Part shown: positions 46,075 to 62,099 of the stretch, piece after piece
Numbering within the stretch: position 1 is the first letter of the stretch
How the letters are laid out: each line of letters begins with the position of its first letter
Origin: Amylostereum areolatum
Lineage: Eukaryota > Basidiomycota > Agaricomycetes > Russulales > Stereaceae
DNA: 64,000 nt
Reading direction: 5' to 3'
Assembly (NCBI GenBank): GCA_012932865.1
Contig: SAXG01000101.1
Location: 52,579-116,578, forward strand
The notes under the pieces: model-generated
Databases searched by the model: none
What the model was told of the DNA's origin: nothing
What the model saw: the letters and a program-made list of their open reading frames with translations, nothing else
Made by a program: the position numbers and the translations under genes

Positions 46075-46722
46075 ATGAGCGTACTCGCCATCCGTAACAC
46101 CTTCAAGACCGCTGCGGGAGTTGCGCGTCTTCAGTCCATAAGGTATGCACCCATATTCGTCCAAAACATGCATCGGAGCGCTGACGAGCCCTTACGGTAG
46201 TCGTCCCCACAGGTTTGCGCGCCTCCATTCTTTTCATTGAGTGCGTCCGGCTAATGCAAATGCAGCTCTATGCACGGCAACGACCCAGAGGCGAGTCATC
46301 TTCCATCGCTGTTTGACGAGAATGTACTGAACTTGAATCACCAGGTCCTTGATAGGGAGAAGCGTCGTAGCCTGAACAAACAGCCTTACCAGACCTCTAG
46401 CCCCATGGACCACGCGCCTGGCTGGAACGAGACACTCGCTACCTCTTCCGAGGCGCACGTCAAGGTTAGTTTCACTCATTATGTTTTCCATCGCCATCAC
46501 TCACACCGCGTCTACGATTTACAGGCAGACAAAGCCACGTCGGTAACAACGGAAGACCTTGTTGCTCAGACGGTCAAACATGTCAACGCAAAACACTCCT
46601 CCGATGAGCGCATGGATTCCGAGAATGCGATGTATGACCGCGACGAGGTCGAAGGCCCACTTCGCACAGCAACAAAAGAGACACACACAGTCGTCGAAGA
46701 GAAGGTTGAGAAGGTTACTTGA
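46075..46722 (+). CDS. Conserved fungal hypothetical protein, predicted mitochondrial
   Basis: Three exons, 46075-46142, 46266-46464 and 46525-46722, give 154 aa. The N-terminus MSVLAIRNTFKTAAGVARLQ is basic and amphipathic like a mitochondrial presequence. Then come SMHGNDPEASHL, LDREKRRSLNKQPYQTSSPMD and HAPGWNETLATSSEAHVKAD, a block I associate with a widely conserved fungal family of unknown function (HAPGWNE..LAS.SEA.VKAD), and a charged C-terminal half. No enzymatic motif is visible. Confidence 0.75.
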
Positions 46723-47171
46723 ACTTAATTCGAGCCCTTTATCATTGGCCTGTCAAGCTGTTCCCATCGTATTTGCAACACCCACGCGACATCATTTCTC
46801 TGCACGGAAGACTGCATCGTGTATTTGTACTTATAGCCCACATCTACCACCATATGTCCGTTGAATGCGAACATTATTCCACAAAAACCGAAACCGAAAT
46901 GCAGCTATATTCAGACGACTTCTACACAGGATGTATGCTTCTTACACTTCCTCTAGCCGAGTCCAAATCTCTCCATGTACAACAAACAAAGCACGGGCGA
47001 GCGAACGGGGGCAGGGCGTATAATATTAAATAAAAAGAACGTACGAGCGGTTCCAGCACGCGCAGGGGAATGGTCCGATGGAGAGGCGGGCAGAAGGTAT
47101 ATTGGATCGGTTTGCTACAGGGAGGAGAGTACGGCGTATGTACAGTACGAATGCGAGGTGCGTGAAGGTAA
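46723..47171. other. Convergent spacer
   Basis: About 450 bp holding the 3' UTRs of the convergent hypothetical and PP2A genes. Nothing else is recognised. Confidence 0.5.
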
Positions 47172-48634
<1,463 letters not shown>

Positions 48635-48845
48635 TGCAGGTGCGGGGGGTAGTATCGGGTGGGATCTGGCGGTTGAGGGATGAGAGCAGGATCGAAATGC
48701 GGAACTCTCAGCGCGGACAAGCGATCGTCACGCTCTCGCTCCCCACGTCACGTTGGCGTCACGTCGCGTCACCCTCGGTCACGCTCCAGGCCGCGACGCG
48801 CTCGCTCGTCCTCGTTCGTCCTCAGCTTTTCCTCTGCATCTTTCC
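48635..48845. promoter_or_regulatory. Bidirectional promoter PP2A / CCT5
   Basis: Only 211 bp separate the two divergent start codons. The region contains repeated GTCACG words (TCACG, GTCACGTTGG, GTCACGTCGCGTCACC around 48727-48785). No TATA box is seen. Confidence 0.6.
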
Positions 48846-51088
48846 ATGGCCGACCACCAGGCTGTATACACTACCGACGAGGTATGACTTTCTCATGCTA
48901 TCAAAGGCCTTCGGCTGATCAGCTGTTTAGTATGGCAGGCCGTTCATCATTCTGCGAGAACAGGCGAGGAAAACTCGAAGTCATGGCATAGAGGCAATCA
49001 AGGTATGCTGCACTCACATCGACCGTATGCACGCGCTCTAATCTCAGAAAGACACACATCCTAGCTGCCAGGACCGTCGCCAACATAATCAGGACATCAC
49101 TAGGCCCACGAGGTGCGCTGTGCGTTAACGCGTTGCTCACGCACCTTAATGAGACGCGTGTTCTTTTCTAGGCCTTGACAAAATCCTCATCTCACCGGAC
49201 GGTGAGATCACCGTGACGAACGATGGAGCGACGATTCTTGGTCAGATGGAGGTAGACCATCCGATCGCGAAACTTCTCGTACAGCTCTCGAAGAGCCAGG
49301 ACGATGAGATCGGTGACGGAACGACAGGCGTTGTTGGTGCGTGTGCTTCCCATCCGTATAGAAAATCACGGCGTGAAACCGCTACTCGATAGTTTTGGCC
49401 GGTGCGCTGCTAGAGCAGAGCGAGGCCCTCCTCGACCGTGGTATTCACCCTATCCGTATCGCGGATGGCTTTGATCGCGCATGCAAGATCGCGGTGGACA
49501 ACCTGGAGAAAATCGCAGATCGCATCGAGTACAGCAAGGACAACACCGAAAACCTCCTCAAAACGGCAATGACCAGTCTTGGTAGCAAAATGTTCGTTCA
49601 ACCCGTCTTCCTTTTCCCGTGCTTCTATAACTTACCTTTGAACAGTGTCTCAAAGGAGCACCAACAATTTGCACAGATTGCTGTTGACGCTGTTCTTCAG
49701 GTCGCTGACCTCGAGCGCAAAGACGTGCTCTTCGATCTCATCAAGGTCGACGGCAAAGTTGGTGGCTCCCTCGCCGACACGAAGCTCATAAAGGGCGTCC
49801 TCATCGACAAAGACATGTCGCACCCGCAAATGCCCCACAATGTGACTGACGCGCGCATCGCAATCCTCACCTGCCCGTTCGAGCCCCCACGGCCCAAGAC
49901 GAAGCATAAACTCGACATCACGAGCGTCGAGGAGTACCGCAAGCTTCAGAGTTACGAGAAGGAGAAGTTCCTGGACATGATCCGTCTCGTCAAGGAGAGC
50001 GGCGCCAACCTCGTCATCTGCCAGTGGGGCTTCGACGACGAAGCGAACCATCTGCTCATGCAGAATGAGCTTCCGGCCGTGCGATGGGTGGGTGGTCCCG
50101 AGATCGAGGTAGGTCATACACAGCGCACATACGGTTTACCGCTGACAACGCTATAGCTGATCGCAATCGCTACGAATGGCCGTATCGTGCCTCGGTTCGA
50201 GGACCTTACACCCGAAAAATTGGGCAAGGCCGGGATCGTCCGCGAGGTGACCTTTGGTACGACTCGCGACAAGATGATGGTCATCGAAGAGTGTGCCAAC
50301 ACCCGTGCCGTCACTATTTTCGTCCGCGGAAGTAACAAGATGGTATTTCACTTTGCCTCGTCTTACTTGTCTCCTCTGATCAAGTTTTACATCGCAGATC
50401 GTTGACGAGGCGAAACGTGCCCTTCACGATGCGCTTTGTGTCGTTCGCAACCTCGTGGTTGACAACCGCGTCGTCTACGGCGGCGGTGCAGCCGATATCA
50501 GCTCAGCAATAGCCGTGCAGAAGGCTGCGGATGAGGTATATACAATTCTCTCTCCTTTTCTGTCCTGTCCTGTTGATCGGATTCTCGCTCTAGATCGCAT
50601 CGATTGAGCAGTACGCTATGCGCGCGTTCTCTTCGGCGCTGGACTCTGTCCCGCTCGCGCTGGCGGAAAACAGCGGACTGTCGCCGATCGAGACCCTCGC
50701 GGAGGTGAAGAGCAGACAGGTGAATGAGGGCAACTCGAAATTGGGCATCGACTGCAACAGCCGCGGGGAGAACGGTGCGGATCTCCATCCTTCTTTACTT
50801 GGTATCGCCGCCTAACATTCGCGTTCCGTAGACATGAAGAAACAGTTTGTGTACGACCCCCTGATTTCCAAGAGGCAGCAATACCTCCTGGCCACTCAGG
50901 TACGTCATTCTCTCGCCTCACCCCCTCAACGACGTATTAACCTTGTGGCATGCCTTTCCAGTTGGTCCGGGCGGTTCTCAAAATCGGTACGTCGTCTGTC
51001 TTCTTCCGTTGGAGACCCGTTCACCCGCTCACATATCGCATTCTACTTCTCAGACGACGTCATCACGGCTGGACAGGCAGAAGAGTAG
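48846..51088 (+). CDS. CCT5: Chaperonin TCP-1 (TRiC/CCT) epsilon subunit
   Basis: ATG 48846 to TAG 51086-51088 with about ten exons. The sequence starts [12 protein letters not shown] then [14 protein letters not shown], followed by [19 protein letters not shown], the ATPase motifs VTNDGATIL and [36 protein letters not shown]-type apical domain features KMSHPQM-like [20 protein letters not shown], the second ATP-site block [27 protein letters not shown] and [20 protein letters not shown], ending [19 protein letters not shown]. The order and the DxxSHPQM insert fit the epsilon subunit, a ring component that folds actin and tubulin. Complete and intact. Confidence 0.93.
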
Positions 51089-52575
51089 ACGTGCTTGGTC
51101 GCGTTCGGGGGAGACGTTGCGGTACACCGGATGATCATGTATATCTTAGAAGACAAGCGGGCGGTAATTTCACTCGATCTCCGAACCTTGACGTCGTGAT
51201 CGCCGCTAAGTGGGTTGCGAGTGTGCATAAGCAACGCACGCTTGTGCGGATACGGACGGAGACGAAGGCTTGAGCAGGCCTGGCCAACGTTGTTTAACGC
51301 GCGTTTGAAGCACGGCGCCGTTTCGGCGTGAAGTCATAGTACCTGGGCGTAGGACGATGCCTGGAATATTGCGGAGAAAGTAAGCATCTGACTAGTCCTT
51401 CGGCCTGAGAGGGGTAGCTCGACGTCACCACAGACCATGGTGGAGATGCGGCGGCCACGCCTTCGGTCAAGAGGTCCCATCTCGAGACTGAACTAAGATC
51501 CAAGAGGTCCGGAGTATGGCACACTTTCCCACCACTAGCGGCATGCGCACATGCATACCTTAATCGAGGGAACGGGGACGTCCAACCCGGCGGCGAGTAA
51601 GATCATTCGCCGCAAGGCCGCATGCGTATCGTAAAACAACATTGCATTGACCCGTCCTTCAGACGGGCTGATCGCATCGCCCGTTAAGGGGTGGCGCCAC
51701 TGGAGAGAATTACCGTACCGTACCGTACTTTTTCGAGCAAGGGGGGCGTATGCGCGCGTAGCGCATCGAGGGGGGGTGAGGGTATGAGTAGGGGCGTGGC
51801 GAGCGCGCGGGAGGGGGGGGAGGGTGAAGTTGGGTAAAGTACAGTAAGCAGGGTATCGTATACGGCATCCGGCAGGACGCAAAGCAGCAAGCAAAGAGAA
51901 AAAGCGAGGAGGAAAACAGGGAGTGGACGGAGTACAGTACAGACGACGGGTGAACGAGCGAGCGAGGAAGGGAAAGTCCTGGATGATATTGGGAAGCATA
52001 AACAAGAAAAGCAGAGGTAAAAAGAGAGGGAAATGAATGCATAGTGACGAGGCGGAGCTCGAGCGAGGAGAAATGTGGGGGGTAGGAGGGGGGGGGGGCG
52101 TGAGGAGGCGTGGGGTGTCGTGACTTCAAGGTGATACAGTGGGGGGAGCCGGATGCCGTTGATGTGGAGTTTGTGGGGAACGTGTGGAGGATGCGCGGAG
52201 TGAAGTGGGTATTATACAGTAGAAAGTGGGGTGCGAGGTGCGAGGGAAGGAATAGTGGTAGAGGCAAGAAAAGATATCATTGGAAGCGGCATGCGAAATA
52301 GCCTGCTGCTGACTAGCATGCGTACGAACTGAGGACCGAGCGCCATCCGGAGCGAAGCAATAGCGCGCAAAGCACGGGGTTCACAGACGGCCGCGATCGA
52401 AAGGGCAGGAGACCACCGTGCGGTCGCCAAGGCCGTGTAAAACGAGGGGAGTCGACGGGCGGACCGCGAGCCATGTGTTGGTGCATCCATGAATCTATAT
52501 AACCCATCAGAAATGCTGAATTCGCACGAACACGACGACACTCACTTCAAGAAGTCAACGTTCAATGGGGCTCCT
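51089..52575. other. 1.5-kb convergent spacer with a long purine-rich tract
   Basis: No gene is supported. Between about 51720 and 52200 the plus strand is strongly G/A-rich with runs of G up to about ten. Open frames on the opposite strand there are low-complexity Pro/Ser/Leu and are composition artefacts. The right half likely holds 3' UTR of the coiled-coil gene. Confidence 0.5.
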
Positions 52576-54177
52576 CTACAGCAGCGCCTTTACGCTCTCC
52601 AAGATAACCCTCGGCTTCAGGAGCAGCGTGCTCTCCAGCGCCCCGTCCTTGTCCTTCTCGTCTTCCTCGCCGTTCTTTCGCTTTACGACCGCAAGCCCGA
52701 GGGTGATGGAACACAAGACATTCGCGCACTCGTCCCCGAACCCCGCGTAGACGTTCTCCATCGACTTGCCGTCAAACTTCTTAGCTGCACTCCGCCCATC
52801 CTCCACACGGACGTCGAACCACGCGCTGCTGACCCCCTCGCGCACGGCTCGGGCTAGGGACTCAGCCAGTTCGGCGATCCGCGCGACGGAGTCGCCAAAG
52901 CGTTCTGCGAGCGGACCTACGGACGTCCCGCGTTCGTCGGTACAGCCTGCAAGGGCTAGGATGCCGATGAGGCCGTGGATATTGTCGTCCGGATGTCCGG
53001 ACGGTATGGATGATGCTGCGGAACGGGTAGAGGGCAGGGCAAGGATTTGAGAAGCGGGGGTATTGTTCATGGTGGAGAGTGGTGTAGGATAAGCCTCTTG
53101 CGGAGAAGCAAACAGGGGGGAGGAGCAGGATGAGGATGAGGAGGCGGAGGAGGGCAAAGGGGGTGCAGCGGCGTGGTTCTGGGACGCTGAAAGAAGCGCG
53201 CGCGCGTGCATGTGCGTCAACGCACGCCAACGCGACGTCGTCGCTTGGGGTTCTACAAGGCCAGTCAGCTCCTAGCCCGAGAAAAGAAGGTGAAAGGGCT
53301 TACCGGTGGTTTGCATCTGTTGAAAGACGTCCCGCAGGAATGAATCGACGTCGGGAGGGAGGCCATGGCAGAAAGCGTTCATGAGTCGCTCGCACCACGC
53401 CACCTCCCATGCTTGGACGGCAAGTTGGACGACGGTCGGATCTTCTTCGTGATCGCACTCTTTCAGGAGTTCCAACATCCCACCTCCGATGGACGCCCGG
53501 ACGATCTCGCAATCGGCTTTCTTCCAGGAGCGCCCCTCCCTCCGACTGAGCGGGAACTCCTCACTGACGGCGGCGGCAAGCTGGAGGATCTCGGTGTTGA
53601 GGTCCTGAACGGACTGGAGGATCTGCGCGCCACTGAACTCGTCGGTCTTGTTGAGGAAAGATTTGAGGGTGGCGAGCTCCTCGTCACGGGCCTCGGGGGT
53701 GGAAGCGGCGGAGGTCATGTCGGCGAAGGAGGAACGGAGGTGGTGAATCTCCGATGCCTGTGCTTTCCGCGCGGCGTTGGCCTGTGCGAGCTCGGTTTCG
53801 AGACGGCTCTTCTGGGAGAGAAGGTGGACATTGACGGAGCGTTGGTGGTCGAGCTCAAGCTTGGTGGTGGAGAGGTCGGCGTGGAGGTGATGGTGCTGTC
53901 GCTTGAGAGTGAGGAGTTCGGCCTGTAGACGTTGGTTGCAGAGCTCGAGCTCCTTTGTGCGCGGGTGTTCATCGATATTTTCGGGTTGACGGCGGGAGGT
54001 GGCGCGGGCGTCATCGCGGGAGCGCCGACCCCTTGGCTGGGGCGGGGCGCGGGAGTGGTAGACGGGCAGTTCGTAGTGGTTGGGGCTGGTCCCGAGGTCG
54101 GAAACAGCGTCGTCGAAGTCGTTTTGAATGCGAATGGAGGGGAGATAGTGAGAGACGATGTTCCAAAGCGCGTCCAT
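52576..54177 (-). CDS. Coiled-coil protein of unknown function
   Basis: Two exons, 54177-53304 and 53252-52576, give 516 aa. After MDALWNIVSHYLPSIRIQND there is an Arg/Pro-rich linker. A long heptad-like coiled coil follows at about residues 75-150 (TKELELCNQRLQAELLTLKR, SQKSRLETELAQANAARKAQ). Next is a helical region with ASIGGGMLELLKECDHEED and WEVAWCERLMNAF, then a Ser-rich linker, and a conserved-looking C-terminal part (GLIGILALAGCTDERG, WFDVRVEDGRSAAKKFDGKS, VILESVKALL). I do not recognise the family. The architecture suggests a structural or scaffolding protein. Confidence 0.75.
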
Positions 54178-55675
54178 GGAGAGGATGTTGTGGGAGGATG
54201 AGAGTGCGCGTCGCGCAAGGAAGAGTGCTATGTGTATGAGCGAAGGGCGGGAGAAGAAGGGCTCATTCGGTTGTGATAGAGAAGGGCGGGGAGCGTGTAC
54301 GGGGAAGTGAACGTGTATGTGCTTGTCTTATTATCGAACGCCGTCCTCGTCGTCGTCGTGGGCAAAAGGGTGGAAGAAGGCGGTGTGGGGCACGGAGGCA
54401 GCCAGGCTGAGCCAGCGAAGCCGCGTGTGGAACACGAGGCCAACGTTCCCGCTCAAAGTCTCGACTCTCGATCCTCTTCGCGCTTTTCTTCTTCCTCCCT
54501 TTTTACCTTCCTCCGTCTATCCAAATCCGACCCCGTTATCGCTCGAGGAACCCGACTGCGGCCGCCCGTCTCGCCCTACGCTCTCTACGCTCTCACTCTC
54601 CGCTCATGTGCTCCATCTTCTCCGGACCTGTGCTGGCCATGCACGTGGATATCGTACGCAACGCGGCCGGCGCATTCAACGCCTTCGAATCGTTCGGCAC
54701 CCCAAGCCCAGACAGTGAGGTCATCCAGGTGGACGTGGTCGCCGTCCAGCTGGGGGACACGCGGTGGCATGCGCCGTCATAAGACCAAGTGAAGATCATG
54801 ATTTGGTACGGCCGGGCGATGATGCATGGCCTAGGGTTCCAAGAAGGGCAGCGGGTGGGCGATGAAAGGTAGATGCAGGCGTAAAGCTCATGGCGCGCAG
54901 AACGACGAAGGGCAACGCGACCCACGCCACCGTGACTCCATTGGCCCTGCTCAACCCCGTTTGGGTTTCCGTTCCTCTGGTGGAAGATGTGTGCTGCTCG
55001 TTCCCCCTTCAAAGACGGTCATCCGTTGTATCCTCTGACCAGGCTTCAATTCCTCACAGAGGTTCCGGAGACCACACCGGCGTTTCCAAACTCGACTCAG
55101 GCTCGATCCGCAGTATGCTCAGACGCTTGAAGTAAGCACGGACTGTATTTTGAACTTGGGGCTCGGACTTTCGGTGGTCATGTCTTTTCAAACTCTCCGT
55201 CAGCCTCGGAAATGTATTGGGCTCCATCGCATGCGTTATGAATGCGATCACGGATCGTAGGGAGGCTGCCTGGGCCGGTCCAATCTGTGTCTCTTCCAAA
55301 CTACATTCACGTTCATGTCAAGGCTCCGTGTAGTTTGTTGTTTTTCTTCTGTCAAATCCAAGGGAAACATTGCAACTCCTACTAGTGCCCGCTGCTGAAA
55401 ACAAGGGATCGGCTGCCAGTAGAACTACATATCTTCGAACTCAATCGCTGCTTACCGGAGGTAGCACTCCCTTTCCAGTTTTAAATATCCATGATTTTCC
55501 GCCTCTAGCATTGCATCTCTTCCACTGCCTGACCTCAGACCTTGCGAGTTACATACAGAGGAAGTGAAAATGTGAAATGCACATCGAATTATAATATGTT
55601 TTGGCCGACGCGTAGCGCACGTGACCGTGCCAAATAAGGTCACGGTCTGTCACGGTGGCTTCGGCGTTGGCCGCG
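54178..55675. other. 1.5-kb spacer, no gene supported
   Basis: GC-rich open frames on both strands lack recognisable motifs. A short minus frame at 55054-55299 (THAMEPNTFPRLTESLKRHD) could be an exon of an unrecognised gene but I could not extend it. Confidence 0.4.
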
Positions 55676-56126
55676 ATGCCAACGCCTCGTCCTGTCTCCC
55701 CCCGTCTCTCAGATCTCAATACTCACCGAGCCTTCCGTTTGACGACACCCGATATGGACTACGACAGGTATACATACCTCTCCGTCGCTCTCCAGCCATC
55801 TTCCCCGTACCAAGCGGACCCTTCGGCCTTTTCATCCGTCCATCCTAGTGTCTCCCACGTCGGAACGGTATGCACACCAAATCCCCCGCGTTCCATTCCA
55901 TGGCGAACTCTGGATTTTTGAACAGGCGGGATCATTGTCCGATGTGCACGTCGTCAGTGTACCTAAATCGTCTTGGGAGCAATCGAGCAACGAAATCATC
56001 GCTGCACTGAACAGTGCAGACGGTGTCGTGAGGGTGGACGTCCAGGAAAGGAGGCAAAGATCGAAACGAGGTGGGTGGTCATGTCTTTCTCTCTTCACTT
56101 GGACTGACGGGATAAGACCTTTCTGA
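55676..56126 (+). CDS. Small hypothetical protein
   Basis: Two exons, 55676-55867 and 55926-56126, joined in phase 0, give 130 aa. Exon 1 is Ser/Pro-rich (MPTPRPVSPRLSDLN, DMDYDRYTYLSV). Exon 2 encodes a compact region SLSDVHVVSVPKSSWEQSSN, IIAALNSADGVVRVDVQE, RRQRSKRGG. An in-frame ATG at 55655 would add seven residues. I do not recognise the family. The folded-looking second exon and clean splice sites make it plausible as a real gene. Confidence 0.5.
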
Positions 56127-56545
56127 TTTTTGAAGATCTACAGAGGCGCCTGAAGTGTCGTGAAGTGCTGCCGAGTCTCCTCAATACTCGGCCAAGGCGC
56201 CGTCGTCCTGGCCCGGATATGCAGTACGTTCGCTCATCTAAATTTAGCAATCGGCTCATATACCCATGAGTTTTTTTCGTTGTGTCAGTATATAATGTAC
56301 GCTATGATCAACAATGATCGCCAATGTCCAAGAGTGCAGACTTTTCGCCGCGGAGCATACACGCACCACGTATCCTTGAAACTGTTCCCATCTATCCCTC
56401 CCGAAGATCCAAGATCCAACACACAACGACTTCTCGATAACTTGAGGGATGATGTTGGCAATCAGCACGCTGCAATACCACCGGAATCCGACAACGCCCA
56501 TGCCCACCACAACGAGTCGGGATTTGACCGACTTCCTGTATTCAG
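56127..56545. other. Spacer, nothing recognised
   Basis: About 420 bp upstream of the GH5 pseudogene. No gene or repeat is visible. Confidence 0.4.
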
Positions 56546-57614
56546 TTGAAACTAAGCTTCGAGCTGGCAATCTTTCAGCTAAGGAATGCACGATTCAGCT
56601 CTCGACCCTCCTTTTTGCGCTGGTCACTCTGGTCTCCATTTACGCCCAAGTCAGATGTACAAGGCAAGATCTATGGCGGCGGGCTTTTCTACGAACAGGA
56701 CGGTGCTATCAACGCATTCGACGACCGCCTGCGTTTCATCCTCAACCACGAACATACCGCTCTCGGAAAGCCCTGGAAAGGGCGTAGCGAACTACATATT
56801 TGCGTTTGAAGCGGAGAACGAAGCCATGATCGGAAAGGTATATGACACCGCCCCTTCATTGTGGTTTCATTATAAGTTCCAACCAAGCGCTTCGTGTTGT
56901 AGGGGCAGGACTACACAACCGCTCATCAAGCCTGGGCTTGCAACAGATCCGGCACCATCAAGAGCGAACTTGGTTCAAACAGCGGTGTGAGTTTCCACCA
57001 CCACCAGTGACCGCCGTGGCTGCTCAGACCCTTCCAAACAGATTTTCGTCACCACGGGCGGAGAACAATGGCTGTCCGAATCGGTCATGAACGGTTGGTT
57101 TAACTGCGCAAACCTCGCCGTTGTCGCCATCCATGCGTACGGCACCGGCGACTTTGTGACTGCGACGATACGGACCTATGTGAACAAGGTCACGGCCTCC
57201 AGGAAGAAGTTGTTTTTCCAGGAATGGTGCGTTTTTCACGATATACACTGCATGTCTTGGGTGTGATGTGAGGAATACATAGGGGTGCGTGCTCCTTTGA
57301 CACGAGCAACAAAACCTGTCCAAGCGGCAATGCGCTCCCAGCGGGCTCTCGTAACAACAATTCCATACCTGGGCCCGTCAGAGCACCGCTGCCGGTGTTC
57401 CGTGGCTCTACTGACAGGTCCTTCCGAATAACGACCCCCACGTAAACCCTTTTCGCGTACATACTTCCTACCTTCGGGCTCACGAGTATCTGTCTGGCAG
57501 GGCGCCTTTGATTACGAAGACGGGGTCGGACAATATGGGTTCGATGCGCTGTCCTTGGTGGCCCAGAATGCCCTTCGCCTTAGTGCTTCGACCCCATTCG
57601 ATTACATCCTGTAA
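56546..57614 (+). pseudogene. GH5-like glycoside hydrolase pseudogene
   Basis: Fragments of one GH5-type enzyme lie in order: LVSIYA, KIYGGGLFYEQDGAINAFDD, LNHEHTALGKPWK, IFAFEAENEAMIGKGQDY (acid/base Glu), TTGGEQWLSESVMNGWF, AIHAYGTGDF, KKLFFQEWGACSFDTSN (nucleophile Glu), WARQSTAAGVPWLY, QVLPNNDPH and DALSLVAQNALRLSAS. They need at least three frame changes (near 56650, an extra G near 56780, near 57370). TGA stands where Trp is expected between WLY and QVLPNN (near 57412). The frame ends TAA at 57612-57614. The N-terminal exons are missing or unrecognisable. Once probably a secreted plant-wall hydrolase, it is now broken unless the sequence has errors. Confidence 0.7.
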
Positions 57615-57715
57615 TAACTGTCACCGTACTTTCATCGTACTCAACAAATACCCCCTAGCAATATATTGACCAACTACGAGTAACGACGAATGAGAAAACA
57701 GATGCTTTTGTATAC

Positions 57716-59359
<1,644 letters not shown>

Positions 59360-59813
59360 CGTTCAGGTAATTTTGAGAGGGTTGCCAACCGAGAATCCGT
59401 GGACAGGGACGACGGCCGTCTATCCCCCAAGTTATAAAGCAGACCAAGGCGGCTTAACATCGCAGGAAAAGTGGAGAAACCGCGTCTGCGGTCAAGCCCA
59501 CGTGCAGATGATGTTCTAACAACAGACACTCCACGAAACCTCTGCTGTCGACTGTCGTCACGGCTTTTGCATGTCCTGGCGTGTAGCGAGCGTTCCGGCG
59601 TGGAGGTGGCATATGGCAATCTGTGGGGCGTGAACGGTGATAGCAAAAAACTCCCGGGAAAGAGCCATCCGACAATTCTCCAGAATCTCCTCCCCTTACA
59701 CGGGGCACGCACGGGGTTTTGAAGGAGAGACCACGAGGGACCTCAAATTTGCTTGTATACAGTTCAAGGTATCATCCTAGAATAGAACATGGCATTCCGC
59801 ATCCGCAAAGTCA

Positions 59814-61468
<1,655 letters not shown>

Positions 61469-62099
61469 TTCGTAAACGCCGAGGAGATGTGTACCGGGGA
61501 TGAGCGAAACGCCTGTCGACCGTTTATGTTTTATAGTCCCTCGTCGCGGATGTTTATCGCATAAAAGATGGAATCATATATGTGCGCACAACAGGCCACG
61601 GGGAATATCTGTACGTACATGGGGATTAGTGAGGCGAGCACTGCCCTTGGAAGGTCAAGGAGGAGTGCCCAGAAATGCCCTTGAAGCCAGAAGGGAGACA
61701 GAAGACCCCTGAGGTCGGCGGGTGATTAGCTCTAACGCAGAAGATGAAGAAACGAGGTCATCCCGCCAGCTTGGTGGTCGACGCTCCCTGTGGTTCGGTG
61801 CGCGTGATTTGTTAGAGCAGATGAATATTTCCGGTATACACCCGACATTCCTGGCCGACTGACCGCAAGAAGGCGGACAACGCATACATGTACGTTGGAC
61901 GGACTTGAAACGGGCAATACTCCCGCTTTGCCAAGACCGAATCTTGTTCGTGTCGTATATATGCGGTCCAACGTCGGTTCCATCTCTTCAATTGATGTCG
62001 TCTTGGAACTCCGTCGAACCTTCATCGCCCATGCAAAGCACGTCGAACGCTCGAAAGCATGATCAAATTGATCTCGGTAGCTTCATGCCTACAGAACAA
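61469..62099. other. Spacer between GH10-C and GH10-D
   Basis: About 630 bp. It holds the promoter of GH10-C and nothing else recognised. Confidence 0.5.

Noticed and set aside
51710..52267. 185-codon open frame on the minus strand
   Set aside because: It is low-complexity Pro/Ser/Leu sequence produced by the purine-rich tract; no motif or splice partner.
53365..53928. 187-codon open frame on the plus strand
   Set aside because: It lies antisense inside the coiled-coil gene and is a composition shadow of it.
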